Source: Isoperla grammatica | Lineage: Eukaryota; Arthropoda; Insecta; Plecoptera; Perlodidae | NCBI GenBank assembly: GCA_945910005.1 | Contig: CAMDTW010000562.1 | Span: forward strand, 68,501 to 132,500 | Reading direction: 5' to 3' | Length of the DNA stretch: 64,000 nt | Shown: positions 32,825 to 45,109 of the stretch, in pieces | Layout of the letters: every line of letters begins with the position of its first letter | Numbering within the stretch: position 1 is the first letter of the stretch | Notes under the pieces: generated by a model | What the model was told of the DNA's origin: nothing | Database searches by the model: none | What the model saw: only the letters and a program-made list of their open reading frames with translations | Position numbers and translations under genes: made by a program

Positions 32825-35637
32825 CTCCGCCTGGTCTTGACGTAGGCTCTAAATGGTGTCAAGTACTGGAACACTGTGGTTGCTATCTGATGGCGGTATT
32901 GAGTTACAAGCCACCTCTCCGCCTGGTCTTGACGTAGGCTCTAAATGGTGTCAAGTACTGGAACACTGTGGTTGCTATCTGATGGCCTGTATTGAGTTAC
33001 AAGCCACCTCTCCGCCTGGTCTTGACGTAGGCTCTAAATGGTGTCAAGTACTGGAACACTGTGGTTGCTATCTGATGGCGGTATTGAGTTACAAGCCACC
33101 TCTCCGCCTGGTCTTGACGTAGGCTCTAAATGGTGTCAAGTACTGGAACACTGTGGTTGCTATCTGATGGCCTGTATTGAGTTACAAGCCACCTCTCCGC
33201 CTGGTCTTGACGTAGGCTCTAAATGGTGTCAAGTACTGGAACACTGTGGTTGCTATCTGATGGCCTGTATTGAGTTACAAGCCACCTCTCCGCCTGGTCT
33301 TGACGTAGGCTCTAAATGGTGTCAAGTACTGGAACACTGTGGTTGCTATCTGATGGCCGGTATTGAGTTACAAGCCACCTCTCCGCCTGGTCTTGACGTA
33401 GGCTCTAAATGGTGTCAAGTACTGGAACACTGTGGTTGCTATCTGATGGCGGTATTGAGTTACAAGCCACCTCTTCGCCTGGTCTTGACGTAGGCTCTAA
33501 ATGGTGTCATGTACTGGAACACTGTGGTTGCTATCTGATGGCCGGTATTGAGTAACAAGCCACCTCTCCGCCTGGTCTTGACGTAGGCTCTAAATGGTGT
33601 CATGTACTGGAACACTGTGGTTGCTATCTGATGGCCGGTATTGAGTAACAAGCCACCTCTCCGCCTGGTCTTGACGTAGGCTCTAAATGGTGTCAAGTAC
33701 TGGAACACTGTGGTTGCTATCTGATGGCGGTATTGAGTAACAAGCCACCTCTCCGCCTGGTCTTGACGTAGGCTCTAAATGGTGTCAAGTACTGGAACAC
33801 TGTGGTTGCTATCTGATGGCCGGTATTGAGTAACAAGCCACCTCTCCGCCTGGTCTTGACGTAGGCTCTAAATGGTGTCAAGTACTGGAACACTGTGGTT
33901 GCTATCTGATGGCCGGTATTGAGTAACAAGCCACCTCTCCGCCTGGTCTTGACGTAGGCTCTAAATGGTGTCAAGTACTGGAACACTGTGGTTGCTATCT
34001 GATGGCGGTGTTGAGTTACAAGCCACCTCTCCGCCTGGTCTTGACGTAGGCTCTAAATGGTGTCAAGTACTGGAACACTGTGGTTGCTATCTGATGGCGG
34101 TATTGAGTTACAAGCCACCTCTCCGCCTGGTCTTGACGTAGGCTCTAAATGGTGTCAAGTACTGGAACACTGTGGTTGCTATCTGATGGCCTGTATTGAG
34201 TGACAAGCCACCTCTCCGCCTGGTCTTGACGTAGGCTCTAAATGGTGTCAAGTACTGGAACACTGTGGTTGCTATCTGATGGCGGTATTGAGTTACAAGC
34301 CACCTCTCCGCCTGGTCTTGACGTAGGCTCTAAATGGTGTCAAGTACTGGAACACTGTGGTTGCTATCTGATGGCCTGTATTGAGTTACAAGCCACCTCT
34401 CCGCCTGGTCTTGACGTAGGCTCTAAATGGTGTCAAGTACTGGAACACTGTGGTTGCTATCTGATGGCCTGTATTGAGTTACAAGCCACCTCTCCGCCTG
34501 GTCTTGACGTAGGCTCTAAATGGTGTCAAGTACTGGAACACTGTGGTTGCTATCTGATGGCCGGTATTGAGTTACAAGCCACCTCTCCGCCTGGTCTTGA
34601 CGTAGGCTCTAAATGGTGTCAAGTACTGGAACACTGTGGTTGCTATCTGATGGCGGTATTGAGTTACAAGCCACCTCTTCGCCTGGTCTTGACGTAGGCT
34701 CTAAATGGTGTCATGTACTGGAACACTGTGGTTGCTATCTGATGGCGGTATTGAGTTACAAGCCACCTCTTCGCCTGGTCTTGACGTAGGCTCTAAATGG
34801 TGTCATGTACTGGAACACTGTGGTTGCTATCTGATGGCGGTATTGAGTTACAAGCCACCTCTTCGCCTGGTCTTGACGTAGGCTCTAAATGGTGTCAAGT
34901 ACTGGAACACTGTGGTTGCTATCTGATGGCGGTATTGAGTTACAAGCCACTTCTCCGCCTGGTCTTGACGTAGGCTCTAAATGGTGTCAAGTACTGGAAC
35001 ACTGTGGTTGCTATCTGATGGCCGGTATTGAGTAACAAGCCACCTCTCCGCCTGGTCTTGACGTAGGCTCTAAATGGTGTCAAGTACTGGAACACTGTGG
35101 TTGCTATCTGATGGCCGGTATTGAGTAACAAGCCACCTCTCCGCCTGGTCTTGACGTAGGCTCTAAATGGTGTCAAGTACTGGAACACTGTGGTTGCTAT
35201 CTGATGGCCTGTATTGAGTTACAAGCCACCTCTCCGCCTGGTCTTGACGTAGGCTCTAAATGGTGTCAAGTACTGGAACACTGTGGTTGCTATCTGATGG
35301 CGGTATTGAGTTACAAGCCACCTCTCCGCCTGGTCTTGACGTAGGCTCTAAATGGTGTCAAGTACTGGAACACTGTGGTTGCTATCTGATGGCCTGTATT
35401 GAGTTACAAGCCACCTCTCCGCCTGGTCTTGACGTAGGCTCTAAATGGTGTCAAGTACTGGAACACTGTGGTTGCTATCTGATGGCGGTATTGAGTTACA
35501 AGCCACCTCTCCGCCTGGTCTTGACGTAGGCTCTAAATGGTGTCAAGTACTGGAACACTGTGGTTGCTATCTGATGGCGGTATTGAGTTACAAGCCACCT
35601 CTCCGCCTGGTCTTGACGTAGGCTCTAAATGGTGTCA
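32777..35637. repeat. 92/93-bp satellite array, about 31 copies, with higher-order structure
   Basis: The unit contains GTTACAAGCCACCTCTCCGC, CTGGTCTTGACGTAGGCTCT and GTCAAGTACTGGAACACTGT. Length is 92 bp with GGCGGTATTG and 93 bp with GGCCTGTATTG or GGCCGGTATTG. The order of unit types is reused: the block at 33038-33493 recurs at 34242-34697 (offset 1204 bp, 13 units), and 32853-33122 recurs at 35260-35529 (offset 2407 bp). Frames up to 151 codons on both strands are repeat artefacts. The left end begins with an inverted fragment of the unit. Confidence 0.96.
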
Positions 35638-36217
35638 GTAATGAAGTCATACATGTGACGCATTCAAACTTACCAGCTCAACATGGTGTTCTTATAATTT
35701 TATTGGTTGATTTGGTTTACTTTTTGTTTTCATTTTACTCTTTGTTCTTCTATTTTCAAATCTCAATAATTGCAATAAGTATGCTAGTATTCGTTTTTAC
35801 TATTTCCGTACATTTTCTGGCTGAGTAACGAATTTTCATCTATTTAAACATCAGTGGGCATGTTCACGTTTGCACAACGTGACTGAAGTATTTTACTGGT
35901 GTACGCTTACGATTGAGTTGCATTCCAGTATAATGTCCACACTCCAGTTCACACGGCCACCCCAATGTTTACATACTAACATGCGTAAAGCACACCTCCA
36001 CATTTGTCTATTAATAATTTAATATGTGAGGTAATAAGTTGTTTTCTATACTATTTGTGTTTTCGTTTTTTTGTACTGAATTATCCATGGCAACACTTTT
36101 ATAGCGAGAGACTTCCTTTGTGAGTTTCTGTTCGTTTCGTCTGTTCGCAAACTTATTTACATAAACGTCAGTCAACATCTGGTCTATGAAAAGCTGTTGA
36201 AAGGGTTTGTTTGTAAT
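35638..36217. other. Single-copy spacer
   Basis: About 580 bp between two arrays, AT-rich, no gene evident. Confidence 0.5.
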
Positions 36218-37084
36218 GTTATGACATCTAACAGCACGTGGTATACGAGGTGGTGTGACATGAGTCAACGCGATGTTATGACACCTAACAGCACGTGGTA
36301 CACGAGGTGGTGTGACATGTGTCAACGCGATGTTATGACACCTAACAGCACGTGGTACACGAGGTGGTGTGCCATGTGTCAACGCGATGTTATGACACCT
36401 AACAGCACGTGGTACATGAGGTGGTGTGACACGAGTCAACTCGATGTTATGACACCTAACAGCACGTGGTACACGAGGTGGTGTGCCATGTGTCAACGCG
36501 ATGTTATGACACCTAACAGCACGTGGTACACGAGGTGGTGTGACATGTGTCAACGCGATCTTATGACACCTAAAAGCACGTGGTACACGAGGTGGTGTGC
36601 CATGAGTCCATCGATGTTATGACACCCAGCAGCACGTGGTACACGAGGTGGTGTGACATGTGTCAACGCGATGTTATGACACCTAACAGCACGTGGTACA
36701 CGAGGTGGTGTGCCATGAGTCCATCGATGTTATGACACCTAACAGCACGTGGTACACGTGGTGGTGTGACACGAGTCAACTCGATGTTATGACACCTAAC
36801 AGCACGTGATGCACGAGGTGCTGTGACACGAGTCAACTCTATGTTATGACACCTAAAAGCACGTGATGCACGAGGTGGTGTGACACGAACAACTTGATGT
36901 TATGACACCTAAAAGCACGTGATACACGAGGTGGTGTGACACGAGTCAACTCTATGTTATGACACCTAACAGCACGTGATGCACGAGGTGGTGTGACACG
37001 AACAACTTGATGTTATGACACCTAAAAGCACGTGATACACGAGGTGGTGTGCCATGAGTCCATCGATGCTATGACACCTAACAG
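36218..37084. repeat. 57-bp minisatellite, about 15 copies, degenerating rightward
   Basis: The unit contains GTTATGACACCTAACAGCAC, GTGGTACACGAGGTGGTGTG and ACATGTGTCAACGCGAT. Left copies keep a 57-bp (19-codon) period and give open frames on both strands (141 codons plus, 180 minus). Right copies become 55-56 bp with GTGATGCACGAGG, CAACTCTATG and CAACTTGATG variants, and the frames close. CACGTG in most left units is an E-box-like word, probably incidental. Confidence 0.93.
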
Positions 37085-37244
37085 AGCACCACTATCAGAA
37101 CAGCGCGCCTTCGTTAATTAAATTAGTACATACTTACGACAACAGCAGTAGCATATTTTCTAGTTGTTCTCTTCTCTGAAAGTTGGCAATTGTTCGTGGG
37201 GCAAGTATGGGAAATTAGCGGCAATCTAAACTTCACAACAACTA

Positions 37245-37905
37245 AAAGCATTCTTGCTAGATAAAACCGAAGTCACTCTAGCTACACAATAGTTTAAACA
37301 GAAACACTCTAGCTCTATAGTTAGAGCACAGTGAATGTAAGCACGAGTCACTATGTACACTTATATTTGAAACAAATTGAATGAAGCTAGACTTGTACCA
37401 TGTGTTATCTGTGCTTGTACCGAACAAAACGTAGTGACCCTAGCTATAAATACATAGTTTGGACGAACTCTAGTTAGAACGAAGTGATTCTGGCTAGCCT
37501 CGTAGTTGAATAGAAGTGAATTTAGCTAGACTTGTACCGCAGGACCTTAAAATGAGGTGAATGTCGCTAAAAAAACGTTATAATTCTAGCTAGATACGTA
37601 GTTAGAACGAACTCTAGCTAGATAGTTATTTAGAACGGAGGAACTCTGGCTAGACTCGTAGAAGAATCGAAAAAAGTGCACGTAGACAGCCGCCAGACAA
37701 AGCGTAGTGACCATATGTCGCTAAATATGTAGTAAGAACGAAGTGACTTGACTTGTAGTTGATTCGAAGTGAATTTAGACTTGTTCCACATAAACGTAAG
37801 GAGTAGACTGCCGCTAAACAAAACTTAGTGATTCTAGCTAGGTATGTAGTTAGAACGAATTCTAACTAGAAAATTAGTTAGATTGAAGTACTGCACTGTA
37901 GCTAT
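37245..37905. repeat. Highly degenerate repeats of TCTAGCTAGA / GTAGTTAGAACGAA words
   Basis: The words CTAGCTAGA, GTAGTTAGAACGAAGTGA and ACTTGTAC recur irregularly over about 650 bp with no exact period, consistent with a decayed tandem array with units of about 40-80 bp. Confidence 0.6.
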
Positions 37906-37970
37906 AGGCAGTAGTTAAGCTTAAAAACAAAGTGGCTCGATACATGTGCAAGACGTCCGACCTAACACAC

Positions 37971-38003
<33 letters not shown>

Positions 38004-38277
38004 CAGAGAGTGTGTTGACTTCGCTCTCAAGTAGACTGACAGTAACACAGTGACGATGCCACGACGCGCGACGTTCCAAGTCCAAGTGACATCAGTGACG
38101 ACAAGCCCGTCAGCATGGTGTGGAATTAACTCGTTCCACGGTTCCTTCTTGACGCAAGATGAAGCCCTCCGTCCGGGATATAAATGTTACCAACTTGGAG
38201 GCTGCATAATCATTTGTATACCCCGCAATGTTGAAGTGCTGCTGTCCACGTGCGTTTATCTCGTGTGTCTGTACGCG
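37906..38277. other. Spacer with a short (GA)n tract
   Basis: A GA run lies at about 37979-38003. An 86-codon plus frame (38050-38310) enters the first repeat unit of the following array and has no recognisable domain. Confidence 0.5.
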
Positions 38278-41200
38278 GACGTGGTGGTGCTTGGGCAGAG
38301 GCATGCCTGACTGCTGCCTGGACTACCCTGCTCAGTGCAGCTGCACCGGACACTGAGTGATGAGGCAGCGAGCAACCCTGGGTTTACAGCACTGTCTGTC
38401 CTCGTGAGGAGGATACCACGTGGTGGTGCTTGGGCAGAGGAATGCCTGACTGCTGCCTGGACTACCCTGCTCAGTGCAGCTGCACCGGACACTGAGTGAT
38501 GAGGCAGCGAGCAACCCTGGGTTTACAGCACTGTCCGTCCTAGTGAGGAGGATACCACGTGGTGGTGCTTGGGCAGAGGAATGCCTGACTGCTGCCTGGA
38601 CTACCCTGCTCACCGGACACTGAGTGATGAGGCAGCGAGCAACCCTGGGTTTACAGCACTGTCTGTCCTCGTAAGGAGGATACCACGTGGTGGTGCTTGG
38701 GCAGAGGAATGCCTGACTGCTGCCTGGACTACCCTGCTCACCGGACACTGAGTGATGAGGCAGCGAGCAACCCTGGGTTTACAGCACTGTCTGTCCTCGT
38801 GAGGAGGATACCACGTGGTGGTGCTTGGGCAGAGGAATGCCTGACTGCTGTCTGGACTACCCTGCTCACCCGACACTGAGTGATGGGGCAGCGAGCAACC
38901 CTGGGTTTACAGCACTGTCTGTCCTCGTGAGGAGGATACTACGTGGTGGTGCTTGGGCAGAGGAATGCCTGACTGCTGCCTGGACTACCCTGCTCACCGG
39001 ACACTGAGTGATGAGGCAGCGAGCAACCCTGGGTTTACAGCACTGTCTGTCCTCGTGAGGAGGATACCACGTGGTGGTGCTTGGGCAGAGGAATGCCTGA
39101 CTGCTGTCTGGACTACCCTGCTCACCGGACACTGAGTGATGAGGCAGCGAGCAACCCTGGGTTTACAGCACTGTCCGTCCTCGTGAGGAGGATACCACGT
39201 GGTGGTACTTGGGCAGAGGAATGCCTGACTGCTGCCTGGACTACCCTGCTCAGTGCAGCTGCACCGGACACTGAGTGATGGGGCAGCGAGCAACCCTGGG
39301 TTTACAGCACTGTCTGTCCTCGTGAGGAGGATACCACGTGGTGGTGCTTGGGCAGAGGAATACCTGACTGCTGCCTGGACTACCCTGCTCAGTGCAGCTG
39401 CACCGGACACTGAGTGATGGGGCAGCGAGCAACCCTGGGTTTACAGCACTGTCTGTCCTCGTGAGGAGGATACCACGTGGTGGTGCTTGGGCAGAGGAAT
39501 GCCTGACTGCTGCCTGGACTACCCTGCTCAGTGCAGCTGCACCGGACACTGAGTGATGAGGCAGCGAGCAACCCTGGGTTTACAGCACTGTCCGTCCTCG
39601 TGAGGAGGATACCACGTGGTGGTGCTTGGGCAGAGGAATGCCTGACTGCTGCCTGGACTACCCTGCTCACCGGACACTGAGTGATGAGGCAGCGAGCAAC
39701 CCTGGGTTTACAGCTCTGTCCGTCCTCGTGAGGAGGATACCACGTGGTGGTACTTGGGCAGAGGAATGCCTGACTGCTGCCTGGACTACCCTGCTCAGTG
39801 CAGCTGCACCGGACACTGAGTGATGAGGCAGCGAGCAACCCTGGGTTTACAGCACTGTCTGTCCTCGTGAGGAGGATACCACGTGGTGGTGCTTGGGCAG
39901 AGGAATGCCTGACTGCTGCCTGGACTACCCTGCTCAGTGCACCTACACCGGACATTGAGTGATGAGGCAGCGAGCAACCCTGGGTTTACAGCACTGTCTG
40001 TCCTCGTGAGGAGGATACCACGTGGTGGTGCTTGGGCAGAGGAATACCTGACTGCTGCCTGGACTACCCTGCTCACCGGACACTGAGTGATGAGGCAGCG
40101 AGCAACCCTGGGTTTACAGCACTGTCTGTCCTCGTGAGGAGGATACCACGTGGTGGTGCTTGGGCAGAGGAATGCCTGACTGCTGCCTGGACTACCCTGC
40201 TCACCGGACACTGAGTGATGAGGCAGCGAGCAACCCTGGGCTTACAGCACTGTCTGTCCTCGTGAGGAGGATACCACGTGGTGGTGCTTGGGCAGAGGAA
40301 TGCCTGACTGCTGCCTGGACTACCCTGCTCACCGGACACTGAGTGATGAGGCAGCGAGCAACCCTGGGTTTACAGCACTGTCTGTCCTCGTGAGGAGGAT
40401 ACCACGTGGTGGTGCTTGGGCAGAGGAATGCCTGACTGCTGCCTGGACTACCCTGCTCACCGGACACTGAGTGATGAGGCAGCGAGCAACCCTGGGCTTA
40501 CAGCACTGTCTGTCCTCGTGAGGAGGATACCACGTGGTGGTGCTTGGGCAGAGGAATGCCTGACTGCTGTCTGGACTACCCTGCTCAGTGCAGTTGCACC
40601 GGACACTGAGTGATGAGGCAGCGAGCAACCCTGGGTTTACAGCACTGTCTGTCCTCGTGAGGAGGATACCACGTGGTGGTGCTTGGGCAGAGGAATACCT
40701 GACTGCTGCCTGGACTACCCTGCTCAGTGCAGCTGCACCGGACACTGAGTGATGGGGCAGCGAGCAACCCTGGGTTTACAGCACTGTCTGTCCTCGTGAG
40801 GAGGATACCACGTGGTGGTGCTTGGGCAGAGGAATACCTGACTGCTGCCTGGACTACCCTGCTCAGTGCAGCTGCACCGGACACTGAGTGATGGGGCAGC
40901 GAGCAACCCTGGGTTTACAGCACTGTCTGTCCTCGTGAGGAGGATACCACGTGGTGGTGCTTGGGCAGAGGAATACCTGACTGCTGCCTGGACTACCCTG
41001 CTCAGTGCAGCTGCACCGGACACTGAGTGATGAGGCAGCGAGCAACCCTGGGTTTACAGCACTGTCTGTCCTCGTGAGGAGGATACCACGTGGTGGTGCT
41101 TGGGCAGAGGAATGCCTGACTGCTGCCTGGACTACCCTGCTCACCGGACACTGAGTGATGAGGCAGCGAGCAACCCTGGGTTTACAGCACTGTCCGTCCT

Positions 41201-42591
41201 CGTAAGGAGGATACCACGTGGTGGTGCTTGGGCAGAGGAATGCCTGACTGCTGCCTGGACTACCCTGCTCACCGGACACTGAGTGATGAGGCAGCGAGCA
41301 ACCCTGGGTTTACAGCACTGTCCGTCCTCGTGAGGAGGATACCACGTGGTGGTGCTTGGGCAGAGGAATGCCTGACTGCTGTCTGGACTACCCTGCTCAC
41401 CGGACACTGAGTGATGGGGCAGCGAGCAACCCTGGGTTTACAGCACTGTCTGTCCTCGTGAGGAGGATACCACGTGGTGGTGCTTGGGCAGAGGAATGCC
41501 TGACTGCTGCCTGGACTACCCTGCTCACCGGACACTGAGTGATGAGGCAGCGAGCAACCCTGGGTTTACAGCACTGTCCGTCCTCGCGAGGAGGATACCA
41601 CGTGGTGGTGCTTGGGCAGAGGAATGCCTGACTGCTGTCTGGACTACCCTGCTCAGTGCAGTTGCACCGGACACTGAGTGATGAGGCAGCGAGCAACCCT
41701 GGGTTTACAGCACTGTCCGTCCTCGTGAGGAGGATACCACGTGGTGGTGCTTGGGCAGAGGAATGCCTGACTGCTGCCTGGACTACCCTGCTCAGTGCAC
41801 CTGCACCGTACACTGAGTGATGAGGCAGCGAGCAACCCTGGGTTTACAGCACTGTCCGTCCTCGTGAGGAGGATACCACGTGGTGGTGCTTGGGCAGAGG
41901 AATGCCTGACTGCTGCCTGGACTATACCCTGCTCACCGGACACTGAGTGATGGGGCAGCGAGCAACCCTGGGTTTACAGCACTGTCTGTCCTCGTGAGGA
42001 GGATACCACGTGGTGGTGCTTGGGCAGAGGAATGCCTGACTGCTGTCTGGACTACCCTGCTCACCGGACACTGAGTGATGAGGCAGCGAGCAACCCTGGG
42101 TTTACAGCACTGTCCGTCCTCGTGAGGAGGATACCACGTGGTGGTGCTTGGGCAGAGGAATGCCTGACTGCTGCCTGGACTACCCTGCTCACCGGACACT
42201 GAGTGATGAGGCAGCGAGCAACCCTGGGTTTACAGCACTGTCCGTCCTCGTGAGGAGGATACCACGTGGTGGTGCTTGGGCAGAGGAATGCCTGACTGCT
42301 GCCTGGACTACCCTGCTCACCGGACACTGAGTGATGAGGCAGCGAGCAACCCTGGGTTTACAGCACTGTCTGTCCTCGTGAGGAGGATACCACGTGGTGG
42401 TGCTTGGGCAGAGGAATGCCTGACTGCTGCCTGGACTACCCTGCTCACCGGACACTGAGTGATGAGGCAGCGAGCAACCCTGGGTTTACAGCACTGTCCG
42501 TCCTCGTGAGGAGGATACCACGTGGTGGTGCTTGGGCAGAGGAATGCCTGACTGCTGTCTGGACTACCCTGCTCAGTGCACCTGCACCGGC
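38278..42591. repeat. 128/139-bp satellite array, about 32 copies, two interspersed unit lengths
   Basis: Units include CGTGGTGGTGCTTGGGCAGA, ATGCCTGACTGCTGCCTGGA and GCAGCGAGCAACCCTGGGTT. Two length classes differ only by the 11-bp segment AGTGCAGCTGC after CCCTGCTC (for example 139 bp from 38441 to 38580, 128 bp from 38580 to 38708). The classes are interspersed along the array. Short frames of 60-188 codons on both strands are artefacts. The array is GC-richer than its surroundings. Confidence 0.97.
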
Positions 42592-43234
42592 TTCACTTTC
42601 ATTTGACTTACGTAAAAGCGTCAGTGTCTAATGACTCGACATGTATGTTTGTGTTTAGTGGGGCTTTAAGTGATTGCCAGTGCCTCGACCCCAGTGCTTT
42701 TGTTTCCCAATTATTGAAATACATGTATTGTATTGCTAGGAATAATTTTATGATTACATACATCTATAATATAAAGTCAAATTAACGCTGATAAATTTTA
42801 TCCAAAAACCCTTCCAGACTTAGGCAAAATGGGAAAATAGTTACATTTACCTCGCTGCTATTGCTACCATAATCGTTGTTTGAAATTGTTCTAAAGTCAA
42901 TGTAGGTGTTTGGAGACGATATGATTTGAAAGTAAGTGGCTGGAGCTCAAGTCTATATTTGTGGAAGTAAAGCCATTCTTTTTAAACCGATAACGAGTCA
43001 TATTGGTGTCCTGCGATACAATATACCTGGATTCGAGTTCCTATCCAGTATTGCCTGTGTTTTTAACACTCTTTTACCTGCTTTAAACTTCATTGTGCGC
43101 TTTGTCTCTTTCACCGGCATTTTATTTGTACTTATTTGTTTTTGTTATTGTACTCATTTTACGTAGTACTGACAAACACATGTGTAATATGTGTTCTTTG
43201 TGCTTGTTTCTGTGTTTCAATTGTTATGTTTATT
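42592..43234. other. AT-rich spacer or LINE 3' region
   Basis: A 76-codon plus frame (42936-43166) is rich in hydrophobic residues but unrecognised. It lies directly upstream of the probable LINE 3' end, so part of this stretch may be LINE untranslated sequence. Confidence 0.4.
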
Positions 43235-43300
43235 ATTTCATGCCAAATGGCAGAATTCGCTGTATGTGAAATATTGAATAAATAAATAAATTAAAAAAAC
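43235..43300 (+). mobile_element. Probable 3' end of a non-LTR retrotransposon
   Basis: A small hairpin word TGCCAAATGGCA is followed by GAATTCGCTGTATGTGAAAT and a tail of AATA repeats (ATTGAATAAATAAATAAA). A stem-loop plus short tandem-repeat tail is typical of several LINE clades. No reverse-transcriptase frame is present upstream, so this is a 5'-truncated copy. The clade cannot be assigned. Confidence 0.45.
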
Positions 43301-44264
43301 AAAACAGAACAGTACCTTTTTCTAACATGATTACCATAATAATTGTTATAATATTAACTTTAATACTATTAGGCCTACTACATGTGTACGTGCGAGTACA
43401 AACGTTGAGATAAATTTAACCTGTACTATACACATACGTTGAACCGTTTCAATAGTTTATGGGAGAATTGAATTACATAACCTGATGAGCTATGATGATT
43501 ATTCAATAAAAATATCGACTCTCTTGTGCGAGCATTAACTCATTGTGGAAATATGAGTCTCTGTGATGCAAGCATTCGAATCACGTTTTACTGGTTTGAG
43601 CATTTTTAGCGTACGGCACCCTCGGAAAAAGACTTGGAAAACAGATTTTGCTCGGGAATAAGTTTGTCAAGAGCATCCGACTAAATAACCTGCGCGGCGG
43701 GGGTTGACAATATATACGTTGATTTACGGGACGAGCTTGGACGCGTCTTAATTCGGCCGCCTTCTTTTTTACTGAAATTACTCTCCGCATGACGTCATAG
43801 ATGTAGAACGTCGCAGGTGGTGTATCCACCCACCACCCACATGTGCAAGCTGAAGCAGCGCGAGCCGCAGCGCGCGCTCTGGGGCTACGATCAACTACAG
43901 CCAGGGCATTAGTTGGGGTTGCCATTGTTTATTTTAGTAGAAAAGATTTCGGAAACATGTTACAAGAGCGGCGATCGTATTTCTATTCATTTCAGCTCGC
44001 ACACAAGTGCAAGAAGACGACGATATATTTTGAAATCATTGTTTTTATTCTTCAAAAAAGGACTCTAATTTAAAAACAAAATTATAACATTGTCATGTCT
44101 GTCTTGTGTTTTCATTAATTTGTATGTGAACACATTGATTTGAATGGAACATTATTCATATAAATAAATGGAATTATTAGAAATGCTAACCTCTCCATTT
44201 CCCAACACAGTGCACTTTTTATTTTGGTATTGCAACCCATAAAACTGGAAATGCCAAATCAAAA
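43301..44264. other. Spacer with a CG-rich patch at 43690-43930
   Basis: The patch is much richer in CG than its neighbours and carries a minus frame of 114 codons (43581-43925) starting MATPTNALAVVDRSPRARAAAR. I recognise no domain. A short first exon or promoter region on the minus strand is possible but unproven. Confidence 0.35.
43790..43797. promoter_or_regulatory. Full CRE palindrome TGACGTCA
   Basis: Exact TGACGTCA at the edge of the CG-rich patch. This is the consensus for CREB/ATF factors. One eight-base site can occur by chance in 64 kb, so only the CG-rich context makes it notable. Confidence 0.3.
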
Positions 44265-44291
44265 TTATCATCATCATCATCATCATCATCA
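44265..44291. repeat. (ATC)n microsatellite
   Basis: About nine perfect ATC units. Confidence 0.95.
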
Positions 44292-44555
44292 ATTGGGATG
44301 TTAAAATTCCAAATAAATTATAATTGTGAACAATTTGTGCGTGTTTTATTTCGCAGGACACGTGAACAAGTTTACTTTATTAAACCTCCAAGGTTATCAT
44401 CAGAATCAGATATTGTATCATTGGCATGATATTTTTTGGTATTTGATAAGACAAAATATTTTCCTTGTATTGTGTAGTTGTATTTGAAGCATATCAAAAC
44501 AGGCCTCGTGACGGTTTAATAAGCCAATATCAGCACATGCAATAAGTATCGTAGG

Positions 44556-44640
44556 CGACGGGGCCGCTAGCCGACAGTCCGTTATCTGCATAGGGTTTGT
44601 TGGGTTACAGATTACGGACCTGCTAACGGCCCCGTTAACG
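44556..44640. mobile_element. Foldback/MITE-like inverted repeat
   Basis: The arm at 44556-44588 (CGACGGGGCCGCTAGC ... GTCCGTTATCTG) is the reverse complement, with few mismatches, of 44608-44640 (CAGATTACGGAC ... GCTAACGGCCCCGTTAACG). The loop is 19 bp. Beyond the right arm the sequence reads CCGATTGAAAAACCGGGCCTT, whose reverse complement AAGGCCCGGTTTTTC resembles ends of short DNA elements, so the full element may extend to about 44670. Confidence 0.6.
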
Positions 44641-44670
44641 ACCCGTTAGCCGATTGAAAAACCGGGCCTT

Positions 44671-45109
44671 AATAGTTATAATTATTATGTTGAAGTTGAA
44701 AACGCATGGGTTTCAGCGGCCAACCGACAACTTGCTAAAGCAACAGCTTGTGCACAAGGATTGAAATATTTTCTACATTAAGCCTTCTTTCACGAATAGT
44801 ATTCGAACAATGATTCTGTAATAAGTCAATATTGTCTATCTGCAGTATCACGTTGTAGCGGTGATTGCTTGATAAGTGCACGGTTGAAGTGACCTCGCAG
44901 TATGAGACAAAGGATCGGCCACTAATTAGTGTTACCTTTGCCCACCCTTGGCGCGTATGAGGACATCACATCAGTATGCAGATCGTCGGCGCAGCCTGGA
45001 GGGGAACTAATAGACACACAGGTTACATAATTCGCCAGTCCAACTGAATTATTGTAAATCGATTTCCGTCGGCCATCTTAGTGCCGACATGGCCACAACA
45101 ACACACACT
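44671..45109. other. Single-copy spacer
   Basis: No supported gene or repeat. Confidence 0.45.

Noticed and set aside
36218..37084. E-box (CACGTG) enhancer cluster
   Set aside because: The word is repeated only because it is part of the 57-bp unit; right-hand copies lose it freely (CACGTGATGC, CACGTGATAC).
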